Shown in pieces: positions 1 through 13,600 of a stretch of DNA of 64,000 nucleotides. The notes under the pieces were generated by a model. The model was not told where the DNA came from and ran no database searches. It saw only the letters and a program-made list of their open reading frames with translations. Source of the DNA: Pomphorhynchus laevis. Taxonomy: Eukaryota; Acanthocephala; Palaeacanthocephala; Echinorhynchida; Pomphorhynchidae. Within the stretch, counting starts at the first letter, position 1. Each line of letters starts with the position of its first letter. The DNA is taken from NCBI GenBank assembly GCA_012934845.2, contig WNNJ02002146.1:19316-83315 (forward strand), written 5' to 3'. The position numbers and the translations under genes were made by a program.

Positions 1-94
1 TAAAGGGCATTTGTTCTATTTCATTTTGGCGATTCAAAAGCGGTTTCTACATATGCAAAAATGATATCAAATGGATGATCCCGCTAATGGTTGT

Positions 95-460
95 TTAACA
101 ACCAACCGTTATATATACTCTGTTATGTATGATGAGTTGCCGTCCGGGATCTTTGCCTGTAGATTCGATCATATATTTATTTTTATAGAAAAATATAAAT
201 AAAACCGACCTTACGGTTTTCTTCAGGGTATTGTATTCAGAATAAACACAATTATAGCATTTTCTAAAAAACGTTTTCGACAAACTGAAGGTGAAACAGC
301 CGAAAGCTATTCGAATATTCTTATTTTCTCGGTTTTATCAATTAGTTTATATACCTCTTCATATTTGTCAACATCGGGAAATAAAATTCTTTTACCTGCG
401 CGTCATTCACGTTGTCGTGCTCTTTCGATAGCTGTGGGGGAGGAAAATAAAAACGAAAAA
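95..460 (-). other. possible exons of an unidentified minus-strand gene
   Basis: Read on the minus strand, a good polypyrimidine tract and AG ends near 437, followed by a 36-nt open stretch and a GTAAAA donor. A second tract (CTGTTTCACCTTCAG) ends near 287 and is followed by an open segment with a C-x2-C pair (KCYNCVYSEYNTLKK) and a GTAAGG donor near 210. A third AG near 168 opens a short run that ends in a stop. The C-x2-C with a following Leu-Lys-Lys loosely recalls the first half of a C2H2 finger, but the histidines are absent. Splice phases do not chain convincingly, so this may be the tail of a gene lying beyond the window edge, or chance. No function is assigned. Confidence 0.2.
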
Positions 461-603
461 AACGATAGAAAAAAGGATAAAAATAAACATCAAATTATTT
501 TTAGCGAATTAATCAAAAATAGATGTAATTTTACTTGAATTGTATCGCTAATATTTTCGTAGTTTGATTATTTGAGGAAATAATGATGCGGTATTTTTAA
601 CTC

Positions 604-775
604 CATCATGGCTGGTCCCAAGCCCGTGCTGAGAAAGAAAGAGAGTTGACGATATACTTCGTGACGAGTCAGTAGTAAAAAATCCCGTCGCATAAACATT
701 ATAAAACGCTGTCTCAATAAACTTCGCGAAAGGAGACTACAAGAATACGGCCACGTCTAGACAGACGCCGAAACG
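604..775 (+). mobile_element. 5'-end relic of an RTE-type LINE
   Basis: This stretch reads CCCAAGCCCGTGCTGAGAAA and continues through a block matching, with scattered differences, the reverse complement of the 5' end of the RTE element at 28614-28440 (same order: CATGG, CCCAAGCCC, GCTGAGAAAG, GACTTCG-like, GTCTCAAT). It is therefore the 5' UTR and start of a second copy of that family. No reverse transcriptase follows, so the copy is a short fragment. It lies on the plus strand, opposite to the nearly full-length copy. Confidence 0.7.
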
Positions 776-1166
776 AAGCAGAAAAACGGTAAAGAAAAAG
801 AAAATTTGTGCTTACCTTGAACTTTAAATACGAGGACCTTCACATTTTCAGGAAATTTGATCATTCTCATTAAATATGTATAGATAACTTAATTCCGATT
901 AATATATTATGTTTTGAAAACAATAATTTTAGTTTAATTTTAATTTTTATTATTAAAACTGATAGCTAAATAATTAATACATATTGGCGCACTTTTAGAG
1001 TCCAGTTGGATAGTGTAACTTATCTTATCTTACATCATATTGTAAGTAATGTATTTTAAATCGATATTATGCCACAGCATTGTAACTAATGTTTTATAAA
1101 TATTATTATATCATATTAAATGTTATATTAAATATAAAAGTAAAAATTTTTATCATTAAAACTAAT

Positions 1167-1235
1167 CTTTTTTATTGAGAACCATCCCCGAGAATACAAT
1201 GTTGTATTCTCGGGGATAGTTCGCAATAAAAAAGT
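1167..1235. repeat. near-perfect inverted repeat (foldback)
   Basis: The centre is a 16-bp arm ATCCCCGAGAATACAA, a 2-nt loop and the exact complementary arm. Outside a 6-bp partly matching spacer, CTTTTTTATTG and CAATAAAAAAG extend the pairing. The block is flanked by the direct repeat AAAACTAATCT (about 1158-1168 and 1270-1280), which looks like a target-site duplication. It could be a tiny foldback transposon or an extruding cruciform. Confidence 0.6.
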
Positions 1236-1369
1236 TACTTTTGACCCGAAAGCAATTCTCAACGATATAAAACTAATCTATTATTTTCCCAATAGCCATA
1301 AATTAAAAACTGATTTTACGTCAAGTGATAAAATTTATATTTTCGTTAAATATGAGGATTATGGTAACA

Positions 1370-1743
1370 TACTTGAGGGCATTCTTCGTAAAGCTAGCCG
1401 TATGATTTCTTCTATTCGAGATATTCCCTACCCTCAGAGACTAGAAGTTTGTAGGCATATGCGATGTTGATACGTGCTTAATTAAAGCGGATTTGATGTT
1501 GGTGTGGAGGACACTGCACTCTTCTAAGCACGTTTTAACCCCTCTATTTACACTTTCTACTAATGAAAATCTACGAGGACACAAGCTTAAACTGGTACAC
1601 CAACTGGGACCGAAGCGGAACCGAGGTGGCATAAGACATCGAATTGTCAATCATTGGAATAAATTACAATCTACTGTTGTTGAGGCCACACATGTATCAG
1701 AATTGAAGAATTATCTTCGTGCTGAATTCCGCCTTGAATCCTG
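1370..1743 (+). mobile_element. 3'-terminal fragment of a CR1/Jockey-superfamily LINE
   Basis: Two plus-strand frames encode the end of a LINE reverse transcriptase. First comes an L-R-K-A-S-R-M-I-S-S segment with PYPQRLEVCRHM near 1373-1460, then, in another frame from 1487, ADLMLVWRTLHS, LTPLFTLSTNENLRGHKLKL and RIVNHWNKL, ending at a stop at 1744. The NxxLRGHxxKL and RxVNHWNxLP pattern is typical of the C-terminal tail after the RT domain in this superfamily. A frameshift or small deletion near 1465-1485 separates the pieces. The endonuclease and RT core are absent, so this is a 5'-truncated dead copy. Confidence 0.75.
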
Positions 1744-2403
1744 ACTTGTTTCAGCTATTTTGTTGACTATTTTCAATATTCAAATTGTTTCAGCATGTTT
1801 TTATCCAAAGCACAAATTAGACTAACGATAAAATCATAAAGTACGAAGCAAAATGTTTCATTCTATTGTAATCTTCCATTGTCTAAGTTTTACGAAAAGT
1901 TCGGATTCGAAGCAGTCAGAAATGGCTATTGTTTGGAGAATTGATACTGCTCGTTCGGTTTACGATATATCACCACAATCCATCAAGATACATCATATAC
2001 GCACCACAAAATGTTTATTTTAACAGTAAGCATTAGAATCTATCGTCGTTGATTCAGAACTCAAAATGATTGACAAAACATCAATACAATTGTAAAAATA
2101 CGGAAGACTTATGAATCAAACATTTTAATGCTCCAATAAACAGAATTATATAACCGAGTGATTCCGAGTTCCGAACTAACGATAAACTCTCTGAAATCTT
2201 TTAAATTAGAAAACATATTAGCGATTTTACATTTTCATAAAAATCCGACTGTATGCTGGATTTCACATTCTACTGTATGTTGGTACCCACAAGCACTTTG
2301 GTTACAACAATTAGACAGAAATCACGTAGATTGTAGTATGTTATATCTATCTACAAGAAAAATGCAAGTATCGAACAGTCGCTGGACTATTGGCTTGGAG
2401 TTG

Positions 2404-3613
2404 AAATGTCGATCAGCATAATATTTAACTGAATTTATTGCGTCGGATAGTCGCTTAACTGTAGACATTGAGTTACAATGTCGATCAGCATAATATTTGA
2501 TTGACTTCACAGCGTCAAAATAGCATCAGGATCGAAACTGTAACTAATAGCAATTCCAATTTCTTGAGTACATGTAGATGAACCAAAGATAATAACGAAT
2601 TGTACTAAGGAATCGATGCAATAAGTAATAGATTACTTATCGGTTCATAAAACCGATAGTTCAATGCAATTGAAAACGAACATATTTACCAGTTTCGATT
2701 TTACATTGTCGATCAGCATAATATTTGATTGACTTCACAGCGTCAAAATAGCATCAGGATCGAAACTGTAACTAATAGCAATTCCAATTTCTTAAGTACA
2801 TGTAGATGAACCAAAGATAATAACGAATTGTACTAAGGAATCAATGCAATAAGTAATAGATTACTTATCGGTTCATAAAACCGATAGTTCAATGAAATTG
2901 AAAACGAACATGTTTACCAGTTTCGATTTTACATTGTCGGTCAGCATAATATTTGATTGACTTCACAGCGTCAAAATAGCATCAGGATCGAAACTGTAAC
3001 TAATAGCAATTCCAATTTCTTGAGTACATGTAGATGAACCAAAGATAATAACGAATTGTACTAAGGAATCAATGCAATAAGTAATAGATTACTTATCGGT
3101 TCATAAAACCGATAGTTCAATGCAATTGAAAACGAACATGTTTACCATTTTCTATTTTACATTGTCGGTCAGCATAATATTTGATTTGACTTCACAGCGT
3201 CAAAATAGCATCAGGATCGAAGCTGTAACTAATGGCAATATTAATTTCTTGAGTACATGTAGATGAACCAAAGATAACGAATTGTACTAAGGAATCGATG
3301 TAATAAGTAATAGATTACTTATCGGTTCATAAAACCGATAGTTCAATGCAATTGAAAACGAACATGTTTACCATTTTCTATTTTACATTGTCGATCAGCA
3401 TAATATTTGATTGACTTCACAGCGTCAAAATAGCATCAGGATCGAAACTGTAACTAATAGCAATTCCAATTTCTTGAGTACATGTAGATGAACCAAATAT
3501 AATAATGAATTGTACTAAGGAATCAATGCAATAAGTAATAGATTACTTATCGGTTCATAAAACCGAGAGTTCAATGCAATTGAAAACGAACATATTTACC
3601 AGTTTCGATTTTA
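2404..3613. repeat. tandem satellite, about 228-bp unit, five copies
   Basis: Units begin with TGTCGATCAGCATAATATTT (or TGTCGGTC...) at 2479, 2707, 2935, 3163 and 3389, giving spacings of 228, 228, 228 and 226 bp. The array ends near 3613. A diverged, shorter unit precedes it at about 2404-2478. Copies differ by only a few substitutions and small indels, so the array is recent or homogenised. Each unit carries an internal inverted repeat, TATCGGTT-CATAA-AACCGATA. The small open frames in and just before the array are judged non-coding. Confidence 0.9.
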
Positions 3614-6600
3614 ATAAAATGGAAATCAGCAATCAATAATAACTTGATCATTAATTCTAAGATAATTAGCCTAAATATCACATTAACATGCAAAGTCAAA
3701 TAGTTGACTTACCGTTAGCTTTAGTAATAAGTAGGATCTAGGATCAATATTATAACGCGGGCAGTCAATACATTTCCATTTTAGAAATTGATTGTTTAAA
3801 CGTCCTCGATATAAAACAATACCACGCAAAGTCAATAGCAAAATGTGATTCGGTGTAAAAAATAGATTACTGTTAATAATTATTCACTTTGTATTGAAGT
3901 ACTTTTAATAAAGACATTGAAACCTGACTGTAACGGAACGGGTTCGTAAGCTTCGTAGTAGCTGCCAGTTTCTTTAGGTGTGAATTCAAATCAAAATGTA
4001 ATCTTTGAGATAGTTTTATTTAAACAAAGCAGAATTGGTTGAGAAAAGAACAATGACAAATACGATTGATTATTTAATTTTTGATCTAATTCATTTTGTT
4101 CGATAATTAAAACTGATTACGAAGTCTAGCGAATGTGATTATTACTCGAGTTTGTAATGATTAAATTTAAAAAGAGTCATAGATTCACATAAGAGATGCA
4201 CCATGTGTCAACCGGAATAATGAAATATGTCATGTCGAATTGTCAAGAATACAGAATTGTCGGCATCAATAGAAAATCAACAGAAAAAGAAATCAAATCT
4301 GAAATGGCTTTTGTATATACGAATATTTGGTGATCTAACGACAAAGTAGACATTAACGGTGATGTATTCGACATGCCAATCTAAGATGCTGGTAATTGTC
4401 TTCGTTGTGACTGTATATCCAGCGACTTTGCATACTTCCAACAGTTGACAGATGCCAATATTGAGCAGTGTTGATATATTTAGATACTCTGGTTTATTCG
4501 CAAAATAACGACGAAATCTGGCTTATAGAATAAGGAATCAAATAGTGTTAACTGAACAAGCAATGAATTATGGAGCATATCGAAAAAACAGCTTCTGTTA
4601 AAGTGATTATAAGAGGAATCGGAATAATATCGGATTAACAAATTTTTCAGTCGACAGATCACAAAGGACTAAATGATCGAGTAAATGTTATATCAAACTA
4701 TACAGCTTTGTGATCGTTGCTTTCCAGTCAAATAATCGAGACTATAACATCAACCAAAATATTGATAACAAGTTAGGTAGGTTTTGCTTCGTATAAAACG
4801 TGCTGTGTCTACTGCTACCAATAGTTTCGCTGCATGCTGCGTAATAATAACTACGCACGACAACATTTTGTTTTTTCTACTAGCCGAGTCAATCAAGATC
4901 CGCATGGCTATTGATACTGTTGATATCACAATATATTTTTGAATTTGTACCTTATGTTTTAATGATTTAAACCAAATGCGTGCAGATGTTGAAGTTTATA
5001 CCAAATCGCTATCAACTAAATTTGGAGAGAACAATACTCAATGTATAACTAACTTTAAATTAAGAAATCAGTTTTCTCGAATAATGAAAATAGATAGCAT
5101 TGTCTGCTTTACACCCATCAAATCAAAACCCATCAAATTCTGTGAAATTATCTAGCAATTTGATCAAATAACTTCGTAGCATTTCGGATCTTAGATATTT
5201 ACGCTGGTGATGGGTTCATCGATGGAATGAGTACTCCGGCTTGAGAATTGATAAAAAACGAAATCGCTTATGTCCAAGAAGTTTTCCAACGCACAGAAAT
5301 GTATCAACGAAAAAACTATTGACGATTGTAGACAAACAAATGCAAAAATGCACTATTCATATAAAATTAAAGACATTTAGCTAAAAAGCAATTTCGACAA
5401 GTACTGTATATTGTAAATACTAAGTTATCTTCAGCTACATTTTTCAAGTTGTTATAGCTTGCTGGTATACACCTGACTAGCATCTTCATTATTAGTCATT
5501 TTAATAGCTAGTTATTTATAATTGGTAACTTCTTTTAGAATTTATAATCGTATAAAACGCTGTATTGCATATACACTCGATCCATAAATTAACACCAAAC
5601 ATTAACCGGAAATGCTAGATTATTCGATATTGAGTTCATATAGTTCATTAATGTTCATATAGTTCATATAGTTCATACTATTCATTAATGTTCTTTGAAT
5701 GTAAAGTTCATGACTATTAGCAATACAGCTTCTTGTAAGCCACGAGTTTTAATGCGCCATTCGAAGTTTGCTTTGCAGTCTACCAAATAAGACTTCCACT
5801 TTACCACTGAGATTACATAGCTTTGGAATTATGAGACCAGTATAATAATTTGATTAAATTAGAAACAGATGTAATTAACGACCACATCTATGTTGTTAGG
5901 GCTAATTCGATTCTGAAATTACAAATACAAAATTTAAACTAAATTATAAGTTTTCTTGGCAAATAAATCAAAAAAGATATTATTTTTCGCTATTAGACAT
6001 TGAACTTTTTCATTTAGACTTAAACTAAAGTAAGCTAACAGATAAATTATTACAAATAAGACTATTTTTCGCATTGCACCTGATGTAAAAGATCGTTTAA
6101 AAAACAATTTACTCTACAACTAAATGACTACAAACAGATGAAACTTTAATTAAGCTCAGCTACTTAGGCTAAAATATAGCCAATAAAAAGATATTTCTAG
6201 CAGTTGCGAACATCGACTCATTACAGAGATCATTTTACAATACTTAAAATTTAATAAATGAGGTTATTTAGAATTAAATTATGAGTGTACAATTAATTTA
6301 TATACTATAAATATAAATTATATAAATATTTATATCTATAATATGCAAATATTAATTTATAAATATTAATTTATAAATATTAATTTATTAATTATTACAA
6401 TTGTATATATTTTAAGTATATTTATAACCGTTAGCATAATCGTTACTTAGCATTTACGTATGTGTACAAACGATACGCAAATATATAAATGCACAATTTA
6501 TAGTATCGAGTGCAGATTAATCGATAGCAACAGCTTGAATGAATACACACATAACTATGTCATTGGTAATAAATAAATTAAATCTAAAATTAATAGCACT

Positions 6601-7590
6601 AGCTAAATCAGTCAACAATTTATATAACCTTAAAATTAATAACTTAATTTTAAGTTATTAAATTTTAAGTTATTTAATACCTTAACTTAACTTTTATTTG
6701 ATTCAAGAATACAACCTCTTTGCGGGAATTAAATCATTTCTAATAAAGAAACTGACGAGGAAGCGTATGAAAGCTAATTTGAAGATATTCTAAGAATCTT
6801 ATCCTGTGCCATGCGTTTTAAAAAAGTATCAACTTTAAAAATATGTTCTATTGCATTCATTGGGTTCCAATTTCAAAATAAATAAGATCTTATAATATAT
6901 ATTATATATTATAATATTATATAATAATATTATATATAATATTATTATTAATAATTTATATATATTATAATATTATAATATTAATATTATAATAATATAA
7001 TATTATTATAATATTATATATAATATTATACTTATAATATTATATCTTATAGATATAATATATAAAAATTATAAATTTAAATACATATTAATAATCTTTC
7101 AAAATATTAAGCTGAAAGGTGAGTGTCGATAAATCGTCAATTAATTTCAGGAAGATCGAAGTAGAACTTCGATCAATATTGAAATATGAAAATCAATATT
7201 GATGTCGCGATTGAGCAAATTCTCTTATTTTTCAAAACCGTCAAGAAGTAATGTTCAAGCCGAGCACGGTAGCAGCAATTGGAACGAAGAATAAGTTGAA
7301 TAAAGAACATTCAAATTATTTATGGAATTTTGATAACTATTAACGTTTCAATTGTAAACAATAACAGAAATCGCTAAATTAAGAAATTGCTGTTTTATGT
7401 AACCATTTTTTTATTATAATATCAATAAAATCCAATAACAATAAAATAACGTAAATAATAACGTAAATTGGCATTAAAAATTGAAATATTTTTAAAAATT
7501 GATAAAAATTGTTGATAATTCAAGTTGATAATTTCTACCTGGTTTTAACACTAAGCGGAAAATATTAACGTGTAAGATTATTATACAATT
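3614..7590. other. gene-poor AT-rich stretch
   Basis: No convincing exon or element core was found. The stretch holds a short direct-repeat cluster of GTTCATATA units at about 5633-5698, long A/T-only runs at about 6300-6420 and a TATTATAATA-type low-complexity tract at about 6890-7070. It lies downstream of the SAE1 stop codon. Confidence 0.5.
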
Positions 7591-7600
7591 AATATGACAT

Positions 7601-7606
7601 TTTATT
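7601..7606 (-). terminator. polyadenylation signal AATAAA for SAE1
   Basis: On the minus strand, AATAAA occurs 25 nt after the SAE1 stop codon (stop 7633-7631). The distance is short but workable for a compact 3' UTR. Confidence 0.5.
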
Positions 7607-7630
7607 TACAAATTGTTTCCGATACAAAGT

Positions 7631-10600
7631 TTAAAGGCCAATACATTGTTCTAATCCTTTGCACGAATGACAATCGAGCAAAAAGAAATTATGAATCGGA
7701 TGTCCAATTCTGCTGACAATCTAAAAAAGAACGTAAAGTATAAAACAATGCGACCACTTTATACCTTTGTAACCTCTTGACTTATCATTCCTCCAATTAT
7801 TACATTAGACGGAACATAATCATCGTCGAATAGATTTCTACATAAAAATTATTAAAATATTCTATAAATTTCTATCTCAATTTTCAGTTGGAAAGTATAC
7901 AATTCATAAAGTACATATTTGTACATAAGAAATAAAATTATACATTTAAATAAAATAAGTAAAAAAATACAATATATTTGGAATTTCTGGCAAAAAAATT
8001 ATTTAATTTATTAATTTATTATTCATTTATTTTTTTATCTCAAATGATCCCATTCCGTGTGCATTTTGGAATCATATAAGTACGACGCGAACGAAAAACG
8101 AAAACAGTAATAGATACCGTTTCGTCATCACAATGACTCATCAGTGCCAGATCTCTTCCAATGCTGGATGCAAACGCACTGTCATTTGCCAGTGCTTTTG
8201 CTAATGATCCTATTTGGTGAAGCCATAGTGCTGATTTAGCACTCTATGAGGTTACAAAAGATGTTCCAGTACCTCATACACATGATTCGTTGATCGCCGT
8301 CTGCTAGTCCTCATATGCATCCAGCAGTGGGAGGGATCTGGCACTGATGAGTCATTGACGGTATCTATTAATGTGAATATAACATTTGTTTATAACCTAA
8401 GCGGATAAAATGATAGAAACAAATACTTACCTTACTTTATCAATTGTCATTGTAGTCTCTTTGGGTAAGACGTCCGAGCAAAGTCTCATTAGAGTATTTA
8501 TATCATCAATTGTTGGAACACGATTGTACATTTTTTCAAATTCTACTCTTACTAAGATAAAACAATCAGTCCGTACTAGTTATTGCAAGCAATTAAATTT
8601 ACAAAAACGCTTTTGTTAAAATAAATAATAAAATATAAAATTAGTAATTTAAGCAGATAATCATTCTATTAAACACTTTTAAAACATTCATGTTCATTAA
8701 AAATTGAGAGGGTCAAATCTAAAAAGAAAAAAGGTAAAGCTTATTTAGCTTATTTGATATAAAGCTTATCTTATAGCTGCATCTTATCATAAATAACATA
8801 TTATATAAATGATATATTATATAAATGATATTATATTATTTATGATATAATGATATATTATATATAATATGATATATTATATACATATTATATAAATGAT
8901 ACGATCAGGTATTTTGTTATAAGGTACTTTTAATATTATAATTATTTATTTATTATTAATTATTTGAAACGTTTATGTTTAAAGAAAATAATTACGAAAT
9001 AATTAATATTTATAAAATAATTAATAATAAACAATTTATAGAATAAAATACTAGCTAATTATTTTTTATTAAAAAATTTAATAATTTTTTAAATAGTTAA
9101 TAATGATTTTTTAAATAGTTGATAAATTATTATTGGAGCTGGATCAAAGAAATAAGGAAGTTATTTTTGATATTTCGCTAACTTCTGTTAGCATCTTCAG
9201 AAAATTACAGTAATCTTCTGTTAGCATCTTCAGAAAATTACAGTAATCTTCTGTTAGCATCTTCAGAAAATTACAGTAATCTTCTCTTAGCATCTTCAGA
9301 AATTTTCTGAAGATGCGAACAGAAAATGAACTTAATAAGTTTATTCTAACACAAATAAACGACGGAATAATTGAATGATCATGTAACTTTTGGATCTAAC
9401 TGTATATTTACGGATATATTAAATAGTAAATAAAAAATCAACTAAAAAGTTAATTAAATATAATAAAAATGTCGATAAAAACGTAATATCTAGATATAAC
9501 ATGATTTTAATCGTATTTTATTAACGACTTTACAATTTTAAAGTGAAATTTCGTACAACTAAGACATTGCTTCAACGTTTTCCCTGTATTTTCATCAGGA
9601 ATATAGTTTAATACAGAAAAGATGTACTATGACACAAGATTTTTGTATCAAAATGTGATTTCAATATGTAACTTTTGGATCTAACTGTATATTTACGGAT
9701 ATATTTATTTAGAAATATATTTGCGAACAAGAATAAATAAGTAAGGGCACTTATATTTAACACTTTTACATTTGTTCTTTAAATTATTTGAATAAATAAT
9801 TATTGGAGATAAGGAAACAATAAATATTTTTTGTTATTTCGCTTACTACTGTTAGCATCAGACAGTAGTTAACATCAGTAGTTAGCTGACCGTAGTTAGC
9901 ATCAGTAATTAGCAACTACTTTCAAATTTGTTCTCTTAATATATTAGCGGATAAAAACAGACACATTAAATAAAAAAACTTAAGAAATTATATAATTAAT
10001 TAAAAATTATTCGTGCGTGGATAATAAATCAAGGAAGAAACATCTATAAATGTAATGGTCATTTCATTTTAATCAAATAGTTTTACTGAATTCACAATTA
10101 TGTTAACGCCCATGCTAATAATATAATGTGAAATAACAGAAAAATTTTATTTTTATTATAAAAACTAAATCAAAATAGCTGCTTTAATAATTAATTACCT
10201 TAACAATTATTAGGATTAGGAAATTGACATTTTAATAAAATTATTATTAATTTATTATCAAATTTATAATTTATCATTACTTATAAGAAAAGACACATCA
10301 CTCTCCATTATTAGTGGATTATAAAACTTGTATATTAAAATGTTTTCTGTATTTTGCCATGCAAGTCATAAACTATTATCAATTTAGTATTTAATATAAT
10401 TCAATATGTGTGTGAAATATCTGCAATAATTATAATATATCTGGATTCTCTTGCGAGTAGCAATAATCAATTTGATCAGCAAAGCACAGACAACATCTCG
10501 CGGATCTTTAAATCGCAAGCAGCAGTAATCACTTGAACACGACTAGCTCATGTAATGGCAAATCATATGCTTCTGTAAAGAAGAATCGAAATTTTCACTA

Positions 10601-13600
10601 TGTCATATGTGCTAATTTTCTAAACTCAATTCAGTTGAAGTGATTCATCGTATAAATCAAAATGTACAAGATAACAATAAAATCATAAAAGCCTTATTTA
10701 CTAATAATTGAATGCATAATATGTGGTAAGTAACAACTTGTAGCAAGTTGTTAATTAAGACGTAACGATATTTGTTTGTTGCATTTCATTGTAGCAAGTT
10801 AGTATTGTTAATTAATTCAGTAAAGAAATCATATCTCAATCATTTACTAGGCAATCTCGTACTTTTGCCGGAAATTTCATCCTCAAAACCTAATTTTAAA
10901 TTTGATATGGTATAAAGAATAATTGGAAGCTATATGTCTTATCGAATGTTAATAATTTCGGACTAATGTCTATATACTCGATTTGAAATTTTTAACATTA
11001 AAGAGTAGACATATTTATTTTAATTAAAAAAAAACATTACCACATAATTTAGCGATAGAAATTTCCCAAAATCTATTACGGAAATGTTTTTTACCGAAGC
11101 GCTAATTGGAACAGCGAATGTGCAGAAGTTGCAAATATACGAATTTAACATTCACGGATCAATAGTTGGTATAACATTCTGATAAGCCGGAAGTAACATA
11201 CAATTCGTAATATAAATTGTTAAAGTTTGATAAAACAATTTGTTTTATCTGTGTTGAAACGCTTATAAATCTTGTAAAAATATAAAAACGCTATAAAAAT
11301 TATAAAAAATCTATAAAAAAATCTATATTCATTTTGTATTAATACAAAATATGGCAATGTTTCTTGTAATATTATTAATAAATCAAAAATAAACACTTGT
11401 TGATAATAAAGATTTGTTAATAATTTGTTAATTTATTACTATTTGTTAATAAAGACTCGTTAATTGAATATTAAATTATTTTTATCATTAAAATAATAAA
11501 TGATAACAAAACTGTGGAATGTGATTAGAGAATACTGGTGTATCATGGTGATGAAGTTCAGCGTAGAATGTAATTGCAATGTATTTGAAATCTTAAAAAT
11601 TTCAAATCGGTGATTTTTTACGAATAAGACAGATATAGCAACTTAAGTCATGAAACAGGTTAGCTGAAATGTTAGCTAACAATTTGGCTACTGCAATTAA
11701 AGAAATAAAACAATTAAAAAAATGTAGAATAACGAAATTAAAGTTATCAGGTACATACGTTTAAAGACTAAAAACGCATCAGACAACTTTTTCAATGTTC
11801 TAGGCTTAAATGCAGACCAGTCTTGATCAACAGCTGTCATAAATTCAACATACTGCTTGATCTAAAATAAAATACGTATTCTTACAAACGATTATTTTAG
11901 ACAATATTTAAAATCATCAGAAATCAAAATGCAGAGTTATTGTATTATTTATGTATTCAATATTGACAATCTTATTTAAAAGAGGACAAAGGACACTAAC
12001 ACCATCTAACAATTAGGTAATTTCGAATTGAATTGTCGGCTAGTGAAGCACAGAAGCAAAGTTCATGTCAAACAAAATTAAGCGATTATTAAATTCATTG
12101 ACATAGAAAGCAGTAGGGGACTTATATGCCTTTTCTTATCCACTTTTTAAAAATCATCAGAAATCAAATCAGTAAAATCATTTGAATATCATTAATATCA
12201 AATAAGTTTGTAATAACAACTCATTTTGTATCTCCTGAATTGCGTTAATCTATCAAATATATTCATAAGTCATTAGAAACTAGCAATTCCAGCGAATTTT
12301 TAGTGGATTAAGCACTAAATAAAATCTAAATTTATCAACAAATTAATTAGTTTATAACGATTAAGAGGAATAACAAAGAGCAAAAAGAAAAAGTAAAGAG
12401 TTCTATTAGATAACATTCGATTAAGCATCGAATCAAGGATATCGCAAAATAATATGGGAGTAGCAAATTTTTATTAGAGGCTTGCCCTCTAGATAATTCA
12501 AATTTTTAATTATCTTAACCATATTTATAATTATATAACTATAAATAATAATTATAATATATTTATAATTATATATAATATATTTTAATTATATATAAAT
12601 ATATAATATCTAATATTGTAGGATATTTATATATGCAAAAATATAATTAAATATGTAATTATAATTAAATATTTTAGTATGTAATAAAAAAGTAAGTTAA
12701 AATATATTTATATTTATAATATATTTATAATTATATATAATATATTTTTAATTATATATAAATATATAATATCTAATATTGTAGGACATTTATATCCTAC
12801 AGAAATAAAAACTGAAAGATAAACTCAAATAGTTAATTTAATGTTTAATTAATAAACATGAAATGAACAAACATACGGAGCGTATGTCGAATATGTTACT
12901 AGTAGGCTGTAAGCAGTTCCTTGTGCATTGTCAAATTAGATCACAGTCTAAGGGACTACATCAGTGCCGAAATGATTTGAAATAATTTGATAATCGTGTT
13001 CTATCAAAATCAATTTGATTTATAATAATTTACTAATATTAATTATATTATTTTTAATATTCAAATAATTTACTCAATTTGATTTTGGCATACGTCACAT
13101 AAAATTATTTACTGTGCAAGTAATGGAAAGTACATCTCGAAAGCCATAAAGCGATTGAAACAGCATCTCTCAGAATTACACCTCATAATTCTATTCGGAT
13201 TAATGGATTAAAAACAGATAAATTTTAATTATATTTAATTACATAAAAACGTAAAGCTCTTGAATAAAAAATAATAAAAATACTCCTATTTAAAATAATC
13301 CTCGATGAAAACGTTTCTAATTACAACAAGGCTGTATAAGCAGCATAAGCACATATCAGCAGACAAGGTCATTGCGCAAATAAAAGTGCTGGGTAATGAC
13401 CGGCTCTAATATCGATAAGATTAGATAAGTCAGATAATCATTTCAAATTAATGCTAGGTTGACACGTCTTTTGACGGAAATTAGTCACATCTTTAAGAAA
13501 AGCGGTGGAAGATTGCAATTCGAATATCGTCAAATTTTAAACTAAGAGCTATAGTCGCTGAGAAAGACTGTCAAGCAAGTCTTTATGTAGAAAACAATTA

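Noticed and set aside
2158-2421. 87-aa open frame before the 228-bp satellite
   Set aside because: No domain, and its end runs into satellite text; composition looks random.
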